Counted from the first letter of the stretch, positions 44,064 to 53,285 are shown. The stretch: DNA of 64,000 bases from an uncultured Paludibaculum sp. (GCF_963665245.1 NZ_OY762267.1:1612001-1676000), one strand, 5' to 3'. Numbers and translations: made by a program. Notes: generated by a model from the sequence alone, not told the origin.

Positions 44064-44219
44064 CTAGACCTTGGCTTCCTTAAAGTCAACGTGCTTGCGG
44101 ATCTTGGGGTCGAATTTCTTGATGAGCATCTTCTCGGTCTTGGTCTTCGGGTTCTTCGTGGTGGTGTAGAAGCTGCCCGTGCCAGCCGTCGAAACGAGTT
44201 TAATGATGATGCGCGCCAT
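44064..44219 (-). CDS. rpmG: 50S ribosomal protein L33
   Basis: 51-aa basic protein of the large subunit. The start [20 protein letters not shown] and the [10 protein letters not shown] end are typical. The four zinc-binding cysteines of the C+ form are absent, so it is the zinc-free form. It follows rpmB by 9 nt and is followed by a clear terminator. Confidence 0.96.
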   Translation of the reverse strand: MARIIIKLVSTAGTGSFYTTTKNPKTKTEKMLIKKFDPKIRKHVDFKEAKV

Positions 44220-44228
44220 GGAACTCTC

Positions 44229-44465
44229 CTAGAACTTGATACCCTGGCTCTTCATAGTGGCCAGGACGGCGTCCACGCCAAGCTTGTCGATCGTCCTCAA
44301 ACCACGGGCGCTCACCCGCAGCCGGACGAAACGGCCCAAGGAAGGCGCCCAAAGGCGCTTTTCGTGCATGTTCGGTTCAAACACGCGCTTGGTCTTGTTG
44401 TTAGCGTGAGACACCCTGTTCCCACTGACGGGCTTCTTACCTGTGACAGGGCAATACTTGGACAT
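44229..44465 (-). CDS. rpmB: 50S ribosomal protein L28
   Basis: 78-aa large-subunit protein. Recognised by the N-terminus [20 protein letters not shown] and the core [14 protein letters not shown], with [13 protein letters not shown] at the end. A single N-terminal Cys rather than a zinc pair is present. It forms a two-gene operon with rpmG. Confidence 0.96.
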   Translation of the reverse strand: MSKYCPVTGKKPVSGNRVSHANNKTKRVFEPNMHEKRLWAPSLGRFVRLRVSARGLRTIDKLGVDAVLATMKSQGIKF

Positions 44466-44516
44466 TTCGATCTCCGGTTACGATGTGGCGGGGAATGCAG
44501 GGAATCCCTTCCAAGA

Positions 44517-44522
44517 ATTATA
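44517..44522 (-). promoter_or_regulatory. Candidate -10 element for rpmB-rpmG
   Basis: A perfect TATAAT on the minus strand 52 nt upstream of the rpmB ATG. The -35 position, 17 bp further, holds only a weak match (TAGCAT), so the assignment rests on the -10. Confidence 0.5.
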
Positions 44523-44539
44523 CACTGATAAGACCCGTT

Positions 44540-45592
44540 ATGCTAATCCGTACCCTGACCGTCGCCCTGATTGCGGCATCAACCCTTTTACCCGCACAGA
44601 GTTACAACGATTCCAAGAGCCACCTGGAGGTGCGGGAGTTCTCCGCTCCGGGCGTGCTGTCGATGAACCTCTACTACCATTTCTCCAACTTCACCGCCGA
44701 TGACGCGAATGTCATCTTCGCGGGCGGAAGCCAGATTTTTCGCTACGAGATCAAGACCGGGACCGTCCACCAAGTAACTTCCGGCGACGGCGTGGCCCCC
44801 TACACGGCATGCCCACATCCGAAAAGCGCCAATCTTATCTATTACATGCGCGGATCGCAGGTCACCGAGATCGACCTGGCCACCAAGCGTGAGCGCTCCA
44901 TCGGGACTATCCCGATGCCACACGTCGGCGGCCATCAACAGCCGAGTTTCTCGGCCGATCTGAAGTCTCTGGTAGTGAGCAAGCAACGCGACGCGAGTAC
45001 CTGGGAGATCGGGATGATGGACCTCGCCACGGGCTCCTACCGTACGGTGGTCACGCAGGGCTTTCGCCTCGGGCACATCCAGCACCACCCCACTCTGCCG
45101 CTGATCTTTTATGTCTGGGAGACCGGCGGTTATGCTCCGCAGCGGAGTTGGCTAGTCAAGGAAGATGGCTCCGGCAACCGGCCCTTCTACGCAGCCACCG
45201 ACCCCAAGCAGTGGGTGACTCCGCTGAAGGAATGGATGACGCATGAGTCGTGGATCCCCGAGACCGGACAGATGACCATGATCATGGATAAGATCGGCAT
45301 TCTGATCGTGGACGTAGACGGCAAGAGCCGGCTGCTGCCAGGCGACTACTGGCACGTGCACGCACGGCCGGACGGGCAGTTTCTGGTGGCGGACGACAGC
45401 AAGGGGAATCTGTGGCTGATCGAGAGCGCGACGGACAACCGGCGCCTGCTAGCCTCGGGACTGCGGGACGGGGTGCGAGCCAGCCACGCACATGCTTCGT
45501 TCGATCACTCGGGCCAGTATGTGTTGTTCAATACGGGCCATACCAAACAGGTGATCGCGTTGATCGACCTGAAGGCGGCCGGACTCTTCTAG
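44540..45592 (+). CDS. Oligogalacturonide lyase-like protein (PL22)
   Basis: 350-aa exported protein (signal residues 1-19, ALIAASTLLPAQ) with a seven-bladed beta-propeller of the PL22 type, which cleaves unsaturated digalacturonate from pectin. His-rich blocks that would hold the Mn2+ and catalytic sites are present: HVGGHQQPSFSADLK (about 128-142), GHIQHHPTLPLIFYVWETGG (178-197), THESWIPETG (234-243), YWHVHARPDGQ (270-280) and SHAHASFDH (315-323). The ATG chosen gives a clean signal peptide. Most characterised relatives are cytoplasmic, so export is noteworthy. Regulation is unknown. Confidence 0.8.
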   Translation: MLIRTLTVALIAASTLLPAQSYNDSKSHLEVREFSAPGVLSMNLYYHFSNFTADDANVIFAGGSQIFRYEIKTGTVHQVTSGDGVAPYTACPHPKSANLIYYMRGSQVTEIDLATKRERSIGTIPMPHVGGHQQPSFSADLKSLVVSKQRDASTWEIGMMDLATGSYRTVVTQGFRLGHIQHHPTLPLIFYVWETGGYAPQRSWLVKEDGSGNRPFYAATDPKQWVTPLKEWMTHESWIPETGQMTMIMDKIGILIVDVDGKSRLLPGDYWHVHARPDGQFLVADDSKGNLWLIESATDNRRLLASGLRDGVRASHAHASFDHSGQYVLFNTGHTKQVIALIDLKAAGLF

Positions 45593-45599
45593 GCGGACT

Positions 45600-45639
45600 G
45601 GGCCGGAGAATCGTCCAGAATGCTGGCGATTCCCGGCCC
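45600..45639 (+). terminator. Strong hairpin after the PL22 gene
   Basis: GGGCCGG-A-GAATCG pairs with CGATTCCCGGCCC: 13 bp with one bulged A and a 13-nt loop. It begins 8 nt after the stop. No T-run follows, so it may end transcription poorly or stabilise the 3' end. Confidence 0.55.
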
Positions 45640-45679
45640 CTATCGGACCGCTTAGCTACACTCGAGGGAAGGAGTTTCC

Positions 45680-46537
45680 ATGCGTCTTGTTACCTATATG
45701 AGCCCCGGTGAGGTGGCGCGGGCTGGGGTGGTTGTTGGGGAACAGGTGTTCAGCCTGCAGCCCCTGGGGTTCGGCGATGTGCTGAGTGTGATCGCCGGTG
45801 GCGCCGCCGCCAGGACCGCGATCGACCGCTACCTCGCCTCGCTGCCCGCGAACAGCGGGAAGCCGTTGAATAATGTAGTGCTGCTGGCGCCGGTTCCGCG
45901 CCCGCCCAAGTTCATCTGCGTGGGTTTGAACTACCGGGACCACGCGGCCGAATCGAAGATGGAGATCCCGTCGGTTCCAACGATCTTCAGCAAGTTCTCC
46001 AACTGCGTCACCGGGCCGGGCGCGCCCATCATTCTGCCGGCCAATTCGACGAAACCGGACTATGAAGCGGAGTTCGCCTTTGTGATCGGTGTCGGAGGGC
46101 GCCACATTCCGGCCGACCGATGGCGCGACCACGTATACGGCTACATGTGCGTGAACGATGTGAGCGCGCGCGACTTCCAGATGGCCACATCGCAATGGCT
46201 GATGGGCAAGACCTTTGATTCCTTTGCGCCCACCGGTCCCTGGCTGACCACGGCGGACGAGATCGAGGATCCACACAATCTCGACATCCGCATGGAGATT
46301 AACGGCGAGACGCTGCAGAGTTCCAACACCAGCAACCTCATCTTCAACATTCCGCAGTTGATTGAGTACCTGTCCAGCGTGTTTACGCTGGAACCGGGCG
46401 ATGTGGTTACGACCGGGACTCCGGCCGGCGTCGGCTTCGGCCACAAGCCCCCGCGTTGGCTCAAAGCGGGCGACGAAACCGTGGTGACGGTGCAGGGCCT
46501 GGGTTCGCTGCGCAATCCCGTAGTAGCGGAAGGCTGA
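45680..46537 (+). CDS. Fumarylacetoacetate hydrolase family protein
   Basis: 285-aa cytoplasmic enzyme of the FAH superfamily, which hydrolyses or decarboxylates beta-keto acids in aromatic or sugar-acid catabolism. The fold is recognised from KFICVGLNYRDHAAESKMEIP and the metal-binding region YEAEFAFVIG, then NDVSARDFQM, GKTFDSFAPTGPWL and TGTPAGVGFG. GGAAGGAG precedes the ATG. It is followed 2 nt later by an aminotransferase gene. It could be a fumarylpyruvate or 2-keto-3-deoxy-acid hydrolase; the substrate is not clear. Confidence 0.92.
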   Translation: MRLVTYMSPGEVARAGVVVGEQVFSLQPLGFGDVLSVIAGGAAARTAIDRYLASLPANSGKPLNNVVLLAPVPRPPKFICVGLNYRDHAAESKMEIPSVPTIFSKFSNCVTGPGAPIILPANSTKPDYEAEFAFVIGVGGRHIPADRWRDHVYGYMCVNDVSARDFQMATSQWLMGKTFDSFAPTGPWLTTADEIEDPHNLDIRMEINGETLQSSNTSNLIFNIPQLIEYLSSVFTLEPGDVVTTGTPAGVGFGHKPPRWLKAGDETVVTVQGLGSLRNPVVAEG

Positions 46538-46539
46538 CC

Positions 46540-47712
46540 TTGTTCTCCAGGCGAACCCCCGCCAGTCTGGCTCCTAACCGTCTCAGCCTTCTGCTGGCCG
46601 AGCGAAAGGCGGCGGGTGCGCCCGTTATTGACCTGACGGTCTCAAATCCGACGGGGGTGGGGCTCGACTACCCCCGCGAGGAGATCCTTGCGGCGCTGCG
46701 GGATGCGCGGTCACTCAGTTATGAACCCACCGCACGGGGCCTGCTGGAGGCGCGTGAGGCGATCGCCGAATGGCATGCCGGGCAAGGCGCCCCAGCGCTT
46801 CCAGACAGCCTGATTCTCGCCGGCAGCACCAGCGAGGCTTACGGCTGGCTCTTCAAGCTGCTGTGCGAGCCGGGGGATGAGGTTCTGGCCCCACGCCCGT
46901 CTTACCCGTTGTTCGAATGCCTGGCGGATCTGGACGCCGTCCGAATGGTACAGTACGCGCTGGTGGAGGAGTTCGCCTGGGGCATCGACTTGGCGGAACT
47001 GGAGAGCCGGGTGCGGCCCAACACGCGAGCCATCATCCTTGTGAATCCCAACAACCCCACAGGAACCTACGTCAAGCGCGATATATGGTTGAAACTGCAG
47101 GAATTCGCCGCGTACCGGGGCCTCGCCATCGTCTCCGACGAAGTGTTCTTCGATTATGCCTGGGGACCGGACCCACGGAGAGTTTCGTCGTTGCAGGGGC
47201 CGCATCTGGCACTGACGTTCACGCTCAGTGGCCTTTCCAAGATTGCCGGACTGCCGCAGATGAAGCTCGGATGGATCCACGTAGCGGGCCCTGAACCGTT
47301 GAAGCGTGAGGCGTTGGACCGCCTGGAGTGGATCGCGGACAGCTACCTGCCGGTAAGCGCCCCCATCCAGCATGCGGCGGCACGCTGGCTGGAACTGACC
47401 CCACGGATCCAACACTCCATCCGTTTGCGGACGGGGGAGAACCTCGACAGCCTGCAGCAGGCGGTGGGTCTGGAGAGCGGCTGCCGGGTAAGAACTCCGG
47501 AAGGCGGCTGGTGCGCCATGCTGGAGGTGCCGCGCATCCATAGCGATGAGGAGTGGGCGCTGATGCTGCTGGAGAATCACTCCATCTGGATGCAGCCAGG
47601 CTACTTCTATGACTTCCAACGGGAGGGGTTTCTGGTCGCTAGCCTGCTTCCGGAGCCAGAGTCATTCCGCACTGCGTTGGATCGATTAAGCGTGATATTC
47701 GGGCCTCATTGA
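46540..47712 (+). CDS. PLP-dependent aminotransferase, class I/II
   Basis: 390-aa fold-type I aminotransferase. Landmarks are SYEPTARGLLEAREAIAEWH, ILAGSTSEAYGWLFKLLCEP (cofactor phosphate region), LVNPNNPTGTYV and VSDEVFFDY (cofactor ring Asp). The Schiff-base Lys is expected in FTLSGLSKIAGLPQMKLGW. The amino donor is unknown. It starts with TTG 6 nt after GGAAGG, 2 nt after the FAH gene, so the two form one unit. An N-terminal extension by 28 residues would lie inside the FAH gene and is rejected. Confidence 0.9.
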   Translation: MFSRRTPASLAPNRLSLLLAERKAAGAPVIDLTVSNPTGVGLDYPREEILAALRDARSLSYEPTARGLLEAREAIAEWHAGQGAPALPDSLILAGSTSEAYGWLFKLLCEPGDEVLAPRPSYPLFECLADLDAVRMVQYALVEEFAWGIDLAELESRVRPNTRAIILVNPNNPTGTYVKRDIWLKLQEFAAYRGLAIVSDEVFFDYAWGPDPRRVSSLQGPHLALTFTLSGLSKIAGLPQMKLGWIHVAGPEPLKREALDRLEWIADSYLPVSAPIQHAAARWLELTPRIQHSIRLRTGENLDSLQQAVGLESGCRVRTPEGGWCAMLEVPRIHSDEEWALMLLENHSIWMQPGYFYDFQREGFLVASLLPEPESFRTALDRLSVIFGPH

Positions 47713-47754
47713 CTTATTTGGACACTAAGAGATAGACTGCCAACAGAGACAGTC

Positions 47755-48438
47755 ATGACCACCGCAACGGAATCCCTCACCCAAGCTCCCGCGACGACGC
47801 GGATTCTTCTTCTGCTGGGACCGCCCGGCTGTGGCAAGGGCACGCAGGCGGAGCGCCTCGCGAAGCACTTCGAGATTCCCGCCATCTCAACGGGCGAGAT
47901 GATCCGCGCCGAGATCAAGGCGGGATCGGAGTTGGGCAAAATTGCGGCGGGCGTCACAATTACCGGTGGCCTTTTGAGCGACGATCTGGTGAACAAGATC
48001 GTGCGTTCCCGCCTGGGTCAAGAAGACTGCAAGCACGGATTCATGCTGGACGGTTACCCGCGTACGGTGGAACAGGCTAAGTATCTCGGCGCCCTGCTTT
48101 CGGAAATGGGTTTCCCCCAACCGACCGTTGTCCATATCGACGTGCCGGCCGAGCACCTGATCGCGCGGACCTGCAACCGGCGTTATTGTCCCCAATGTCA
48201 CGCGATCTACAACATCCAAAGTCATCCGCCGAAGGATCCCGGCAAGTGTGACAACTGCCATATTGACCTCCAGCAACGGTCCGATGATTGTGAGGATACG
48301 GTAAAAAACCGGCTCGCTGCCTACGTGCGGAGCACCTCTCCCTTGATCGATTTTTACAGTACTAGTACATACTATAAAGTGCAGGGATTGGGCGCACCGG
48401 ACGAGGTGTTTCAGACGATCCAGAGCCACCTTTCGTAG
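47755..48438 (+). CDS. adk: Adenylate kinase (zinc-lid type)
   Basis: Converts AMP and ATP to two ADP. The 227-aa chain has an N-terminal extension of about 15 residues and the P-loop GPPGCGKGT at 22-30. AMP-site blocks are STGEMIRAEI and DGYPRTVEQA. The lid carries CNRRYCPQCH and CDNCH, which would hold Zn2+ as in Gram-positive enzymes. It is alone here, not beside secY as in ribosomal operons. A terminator follows. Confidence 0.95.
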   Translation: MTTATESLTQAPATTRILLLLGPPGCGKGTQAERLAKHFEIPAISTGEMIRAEIKAGSELGKIAAGVTITGGLLSDDLVNKIVRSRLGQEDCKHGFMLDGYPRTVEQAKYLGALLSEMGFPQPTVVHIDVPAEHLIARTCNRRYCPQCHAIYNIQSHPPKDPGKCDNCHIDLQQRSDDCEDTVKNRLAAYVRSTSPLIDFYSTSTYYKVQGLGAPDEVFQTIQSHLS

Positions 48439-48461
48439 ACTACAAATAAGCGCATTAGATT

Positions 48462-48515
48462 CAGGCACATGGAGTCGATTAACAAGGCTCCATGTGCCTG
48501 TTGTGTTTCATTTTT
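48462..48515 (+). terminator. Terminator after adk
   Basis: CAGGCACATGGAG and CTCCATGTGCCTG form a perfect 13-bp stem around a 13-nt loop, then TTGTGTTTCATTTTT. It starts 24 nt after the adk stop. Confidence 0.85.
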
Positions 48516-48533
48516 CATCTCCCTACTCAGCGC

Positions 48534-48560
48534 GGTACTAGTACCCCCTCATTTTGAGGG
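48534..48560. promoter_or_regulatory. Adjacent palindromes downstream of adk
   Basis: GGTACTAGTACC (48534-48545) is a perfect 12-bp palindrome and is directly followed by CCCTCA-TTT-TGAGGG (48546-48560). The core GTACTAGTAC also occurs at 48359-48368 inside the adk 3' end. Possible operator sites; function unknown. Confidence 0.35.
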
Positions 48561-48729
48561 TATGCTACCCCCCTCTCATGATCCCGGCACCCCCCACTCC
48601 TGTCGGCTATTAGTAGGTCCGCTCCTCAGGTATTTATAAAGAGTCCCGTTTACATTGACGGACAAATCAAAGCCAAGCGCGACGAAGATCGCGCGGAGCT
48701 TCAGGAATGCTTTTTGGGGAGAAGACGAA

Positions 48730-49008
48730 ATGCCTGTGGGGAGACCGAGGGCCGACCGACAACTGTCACACTGCAAAGAAGTGGATTTGTCGTGCCGGAC
48801 CTGCATCCAGCAATCCAGCCAGAACCTGCTTCAGATTGCCGCCACGCTAGACAGCGCCATGGTTCGCCAATTGTTCGCCGCCATGTACCCGAACTCCAAC
48901 TGTCAGAGTAATGCGCCTGCATTCGTGCAGATCGTCATGCGGGGTCAAGCAGCAAAGGAACTGCGAATCAGACCAGAATCCATCCGCCGCCATGCTGCGG
49001 TGGCCTAA
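48730..49008 (+). CDS. Hypothetical small protein
   Basis: 92 aa beginning MPVGRPRADR, with a Cys pair in SCRTCIQQ and a basic C-terminus (KELRIRPESIRRHAAVA). GGGGAG lies 9 nt upstream of the ATG, which supports translation, but no family was recognised and codon use is less clean than in neighbours. A longer version from a TTG at 48655 is possible. It could be a DNA-binding peptide or not a gene. Confidence 0.35.
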   Translation: MPVGRPRADRQLSHCKEVDLSCRTCIQQSSQNLLQIAATLDSAMVRQLFAAMYPNSNCQSNAPAFVQIVMRGQAAKELRIRPESIRRHAAVA

Positions 49009-49213
49009 CCAGACGGGCGCCGAGCGCCGGCCAAGCCTGGCTGAGTTTCAGTGAGGCAACCTCGGGCCCGCGCATGCAGCGCACGCTGACTGAACGTACC
49101 GCGCCTCGGGACTCATGGATCCGCCGTGGGTCCCGAGGCGTACAATCCCGCCACAAGTACACCGGCGCGTAATGCGCACCAGCACCGGCACGACGCCCAG
49201 GTTCGACCGGACT
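49009..49213. other. Intergenic region
   Basis: 205 bp between convergent genes; no RNA gene, repeat or clear hairpin with T-tract was found. Confidence 0.5.
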
Positions 49214-49585
49214 CTACCGGCCACGCAGTAGAGCTACGGCGAGATAGAGCCAAGCCGCGATGAAGGCGATGCCTCCGAACGGCGTCACGACCCCCAAGGT
49301 GCGCACGCCCGTCAGGGCAAGGACGTACAGGCTGCCGCTGAACAACAGGACGCCGGCAAAAAGAAGCAGACTGATGCGATCTGCCGCCGAATCGGGCAGG
49401 AGACCCTGTTTGGCGAAGAGGGGCACGGCTAGCAACCCGAGGGCGTGGAAGAAGTGGTAGAGAACCGCGCGTTCCCAGATGCCCATGCGATAGGCGTCGA
49501 GATGGTCTTTGAGACCGTGGGCTCCGAAGGCGCCGAGGCCAACGGCCAGGGCTAAAAGAAACGCGGCGATAGCGGACCAGGGCAT
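49214..49585 (-). CDS. DUF423 membrane protein (YgdD type)
   Basis: 123-aa inner membrane protein with four helices. The DUF423 pattern is visible: GAFGAHGLKDHLDAYRMGIWE followed by LYHFFHALGL and the PFGGIAFIAAWL end. Function is not established in any organism that I know of. It is divergent from the PSCyt1 protein gene, with about 50 bp between. Confidence 0.92.
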   Translation of the reverse strand: MPWSAIAAFLLALAVGLGAFGAHGLKDHLDAYRMGIWERAVLYHFFHALGLLAVPLFAKQGLLPDSAADRISLLLFAGVLLFSGSLYVLALTGVRTLGVVTPFGGIAFIAAWLYLAVALLRGR

Positions 49586-49638
49586 GTCTTCATGGTACGC
49601 AGAGCCCGGAGGCCGGCGCGGCGTATTAGAATGCGGTC

Positions 49639-51873
49639 ATGCAGTTCGGCTGGGCTTATCTGGGACTGGGCTTGTGTTATGCGCTTTCGGCGCAGACCGT
49701 CGATTTCGCAAGACAGGTGCATCCGGTGTTGGTTGAGAAGTGCCTGCCGTGCCACAACGGCGCGGGCGGACAGGGTGGATTGTCGCTGGCGGCGCGGGCC
49801 GAAATCCTGCGCGGGGGGGCAGGCGGTCCGGCGATTGCGCCCGGCGAGAGCGGCAAGTCTCTGCTGGTGCGGCGGATTGACGGGTCGCAACCACCTCGCA
49901 TGCCCATGGGTGGCGAACCACTGAGCGAACGCGAGATCGCCACGATTCGACGGTGGATCGACGAAGGGGCTCGGGGCGAGGTAAACGCGGCACCTACCGC
50001 GAGATTTTCCCTTAGTCTGAAGCCGCCCAAAGCGAGCGGTATCGATGCCCTGATGGCCAGCTACTATCAGAACCGCAAAGTCGCGCCTCCGCCACAGGCA
50101 GAGGATGCCGTGTTCGCGCGCCGGGTGTATCTCGACCTATGGGGCTTGTTGCCGCCTGCCGAGGACCTGCGGCGCTTCCTGGCGGACACGCGGCCCGATA
50201 AACGGACGCGGCTGGTGGACGAGTTACTGGCTAACCAGAAGAACTACGCCGAACACTGGATCAGCTTCTGGAACGACCTGCTGCATAACGATGAAGGTGT
50301 CGTCTACCACGGCGACAGGGCCTCGATCTCACCCTGGCTGCTCAAGGCCCTGGAGGAGAACAAGCGCTACGACGAGTTCGTCCGAACGCTGCTGGCTCCA
50401 GCGGAGAAGGACGGCCCGGCCGGATTTGTCCGAGGCGTGACGTGGCGCGGCACGGTGAACGCCTCGCAAACCCCGGCCATGCAGGCCGCCCAGAACTCCG
50501 CCCAAGTCTTCCTGGGCATCAACCTAAAGTGCAATTCGTGCCACGACAGCTTCATCAGCCACTGGAAGCTCAGAGAAGCCTATGCATTGGCCAGCTTCTT
50601 CACGAACGAGCCTCTGGAGATCGTGAAATGCGACAAAGGCACGGGCAAGATGGCGGACACGATGTTCCTTTTCCCGGAGTTGGGCGGCATCGATGCCAAA
50701 GCCGCCGTGGAAGAGAAGCGAGCCGCCGCGGCTCGAATGTTCACGACCAAGGAAAATGGCCTGTTTGCTCGCACGATCGTGAACCGCACCTGGCGACTGC
50801 TGCTCGGCCGGGGGTTGGTGGAGCCGCTGGACGAGATGGAAGGGCCGTCGTGGTATCCGGAGCTTTTGGAGTGGCTGGCCGCCGATTTCGTCGAGCATGG
50901 GTACGACATGAAGTACCTGCTGCGCACAATCGTGACCTCCAAGGCCTACCAGAGCGCGAGCGTACCGGCAGGCAACGCACACGACCAGACGTATGTGTTC
51001 CATGGACCATGGCCCCGGCGCATCACTGCGGAAGAGTTTGCTGACGGCGTGGCTTCCCTCACGGGGGAGTGGAGAATCCGGGTGGATAATCGTCCGGTGC
51101 CGGGGATGTACGCCCGCGAGTGGCGGTTCAAAGCCAGTTCGATGACACGGGCACTGGGGCGGCCGACGCGGGATGGCGCCGTGACGGAGCGGCAGGAGGA
51201 CTCCACCACCCTGCAGGCCCTGGAGCTAACCAATGGCTTGATGCTAAACGACTGGCTGAGCGAAGGAGCCAGGCGGTTGACGGGCCATCCCGATACGGCC
51301 GCGGTGAGTCTGTTTGACAGCGGGACTCTACGAGGAACGGGCAAAGCGAAGGTCGACGTCGACGTGACCGGGCGCAAGGAACTGAGGCTGCTGGTCACGG
51401 ACGTCGATTCCTACGACCCTTCCCGCGTCAAGGTGGGCTGGCGGGATGCGCGCCTGATGGGTCCGAGTGGAGAGGAGCCGGTGGCTGGCGAAGTCGCCCT
51501 GGGCAAGGAGATCGTAATCAACCTGGAGGGGAAGGGGTACACCCGCTTCCAGGCTCTGCTGGCGGTGGACCCGAGTTCGAATCAGTCGGACATCTCACCG
51601 GCGGTACGAGGCTTCCTGTTCGACCGGGCGCCGAACATGCAGAAGCTCGTGGCAGCGGCCGGCGATCCGCCGCTCCCCAGGCCAAAGCCCTCCGACTCAC
51701 CGGCCAGCCTGATCGACCAGGTCTACCGGCATGCCTACGGCCGGCCTCCGGCACCCACGGAGAAGCAGATTGCGATGGGCCTGGTGGCGAAGGGCTCAAA
51801 GGTCGACCGCGAAGGCCTACAGGACCTGTTGTGGACCGTGGTAATGTCGCCGGAATTCCAGTTCATCCGTTAG
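49639..51873 (+). CDS. PSCyt1/DUF1549/DUF1553 cytochrome-type protein
   Basis: 744 aa, exported (signal 1-18). A c-type cytochrome domain has CxxCH at C35-C38-H39 (EKCLPCHNG) and a distal Met region PRMPMGG. DUF1549 follows (about 125-330), with a second CxxCH (LKCNSCHDSF), then DUF1553 (about 360-740, TIVNRTWRLLLGRGLVEPLDEM). Such proteins are very frequent in Planctomycetes and Solibacter and are thought to act in polysaccharide degradation or electron transfer, without proof. It is paired with a DUF1501 gene 11 nt downstream, the usual arrangement. Confidence 0.92.
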   Translation: MQFGWAYLGLGLCYALSAQTVDFARQVHPVLVEKCLPCHNGAGGQGGLSLAARAEILRGGAGGPAIAPGESGKSLLVRRIDGSQPPRMPMGGEPLSEREIATIRRWIDEGARGEVNAAPTARFSLSLKPPKASGIDALMASYYQNRKVAPPPQAEDAVFARRVYLDLWGLLPPAEDLRRFLADTRPDKRTRLVDELLANQKNYAEHWISFWNDLLHNDEGVVYHGDRASISPWLLKALEENKRYDEFVRTLLAPAEKDGPAGFVRGVTWRGTVNASQTPAMQAAQNSAQVFLGINLKCNSCHDSFISHWKLREAYALASFFTNEPLEIVKCDKGTGKMADTMFLFPELGGIDAKAAVEEKRAAAARMFTTKENGLFARTIVNRTWRLLLGRGLVEPLDEMEGPSWYPELLEWLAADFVEHGYDMKYLLRTIVTSKAYQSASVPAGNAHDQTYVFHGPWPRRITAEEFADGVASLTGEWRIRVDNRPVPGMYAREWRFKASSMTRALGRPTRDGAVTERQEDSTTLQALELTNGLMLNDWLSEGARRLTGHPDTAAVSLFDSGTLRGTGKAKVDVDVTGRKELRLLVTDVDSYDPSRVKVGWRDARLMGPSGEEPVAGEVALGKEIVINLEGKGYTRFQALLAVDPSSNQSDISPAVRGFLFDRAPNMQKLVAAAGDPPLPRPKPSDSPASLIDQVYRHAYGRPPAPTEKQIAMGLVAKGSKVDREGLQDLLWTVVMSPEFQFIR

Positions 51874-51884
51874 GGGATCCAACC

Positions 51885-53279
51885 ATGATGACGAGAAGAG
51901 AATGGCTGGCGAGCGCAACCGCTGCTGCCGCGGCGGCTCCGGTGTTGGCGCAATCAGGTGGCAAGTTGCTGCCCGCCAAAGCAGACAGCGTGATCCTTCT
52001 GTGGATGGCCGGAGGCATGGCGCAAACAGAGACCTTTGACCCGAAACGGAAGACGGAATTCGCGCCCGGCGTGCCATCCAGTGCGGTGTTGAGCACGTTC
52101 GACTCGATCCCAACCAGCGTTGATGGCCTGCGCATCTCGCAGGGATTGGAGCGGATGGCCAAGGTGATGGATCGGGGCACGGTGGTGCGGTCGCACCGGG
52201 TGGGGGATCTCGGGTTCATTCTGCACTCGAAGCATCAATACCACTGGCACACGGGCTACGCTCCGCCACAACCAGTGCCGGTACCGCACATGGGTTCATG
52301 GATCGCGAAGATCCTGGGACCCAAACGGCCGGACGTGCCGGCTTTCGTGAACATCGGGCAGAACCTGGAAATCGGCGCTGAGAGTGACGCGGTCAAGGCG
52401 TACACCACGTCGGGGTTCCTGGGCAGCGAGTTCGCGCCGTTCAATATCCCGGATCCATCCGACGCCGTCTCGGCGGTGCGCCCCCCGAAAGAGTTCAGTG
52501 AACTGCGCTTCAAACGCCGCTTTGAGACCTATCAGCATCTGATGAAGAGTAACCCGCTCATGGTGGCGGGCACGGATGCGCAACGGGCGTCGCTTCTGCG
52601 CTCGGTGGAGAATGCGCACCGTCTGCTGATGTCGCCGGCGGCGAAAGCGTTCGATCTCGACCTCGAGCCGAAGGCCAAGTACGAGGTGTACAACACGGGC
52701 CGGTTCGGCCAAGGTTGCCTGCTGGCGCGGCGTCTGGTGGAGGCTGGCGTCCGGTTTGTCGAGGTGTCCACGGAGTACATTCCCTTCCGTTATTGGGACA
52801 CGCACGAGAACGGCCACACACGGGCGCAAGACATGAAGGAGACGATCGACCGGCCGGTGTCGCAGTTGATTCTGGACCTGGAGGAACGCGGGTTGCTGGA
52901 CCGCACTCTAATCGTCCTGGCCAGCGAGTTCGGCCGCGACATGGTGACCGAGGGTAAGCCTGGGAACACGGTGAAGGAGCAGGTGAAGCAGCCGGAAGTG
53001 ATGACCGAACTGAAGCACTACGGTATGCACCGCCACTTTACCGAAGCCTCGAGCGTGCTGCTGTTTGGTGGCGGCATAAAGAAGGGGTCTGTATACGGTG
53101 AGACCGCTGACGAACGGCCCTGCAAGGTGGTGAAGGATCCGGTGACGATCGAAGACATGCACGCCACCATCTACAAGGCGCTGGGCATTCCCCACGATTG
53201 GGCCGAGGTTTTCGAGCGGCGGCCGTTCTACGTGACCAAGGACGCTAAAGGCCACGCGGTGGACGCGCTGTTCGCGTAA
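51885..53279 (+). CDS. DUF1501 Tat-exported protein
   Basis: 464 aa with a twin-arginine signal (TRREWLASATAAAAAAPVLA). The mature part is of the DUF1501 (sulfatase/alkaline-phosphatase-like) family: ILLWMAGGMAQTETFDPK at the start, GQGCLLARRLVEAGVRFVEV in the middle and ASEFGRDM and GGGIKKGSVYGETADE later. DUF1501 proteins usually accompany DUF1549/1553 proteins as here. No activity has been shown. The ATG after the 11-nt gap, as MM, is the start. The gene ends 6 nt from the convergent hybrid kinase gene. Confidence 0.93.
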   Translation: MMTRREWLASATAAAAAAPVLAQSGGKLLPAKADSVILLWMAGGMAQTETFDPKRKTEFAPGVPSSAVLSTFDSIPTSVDGLRISQGLERMAKVMDRGTVVRSHRVGDLGFILHSKHQYHWHTGYAPPQPVPVPHMGSWIAKILGPKRPDVPAFVNIGQNLEIGAESDAVKAYTTSGFLGSEFAPFNIPDPSDAVSAVRPPKEFSELRFKRRFETYQHLMKSNPLMVAGTDAQRASLLRSVENAHRLLMSPAAKAFDLDLEPKAKYEVYNTGRFGQGCLLARRLVEAGVRFVEVSTEYIPFRYWDTHENGHTRAQDMKETIDRPVSQLILDLEERGLLDRTLIVLASEFGRDMVTEGKPGNTVKEQVKQPEVMTELKHYGMHRHFTEASSVLLFGGGIKKGSVYGETADERPCKVVKDPVTIEDMHATIYKALGIPHDWAEVFERRPFYVTKDAKGHAVDALFA

Positions 53280-53285
53280 CACAAG

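Noticed and set aside
48534..48545. Similarity of the ACTAGT palindrome to the E. coli TrpR operator
   Set aside because: Only the core matches, and no trp gene or TrpR gene is nearby.
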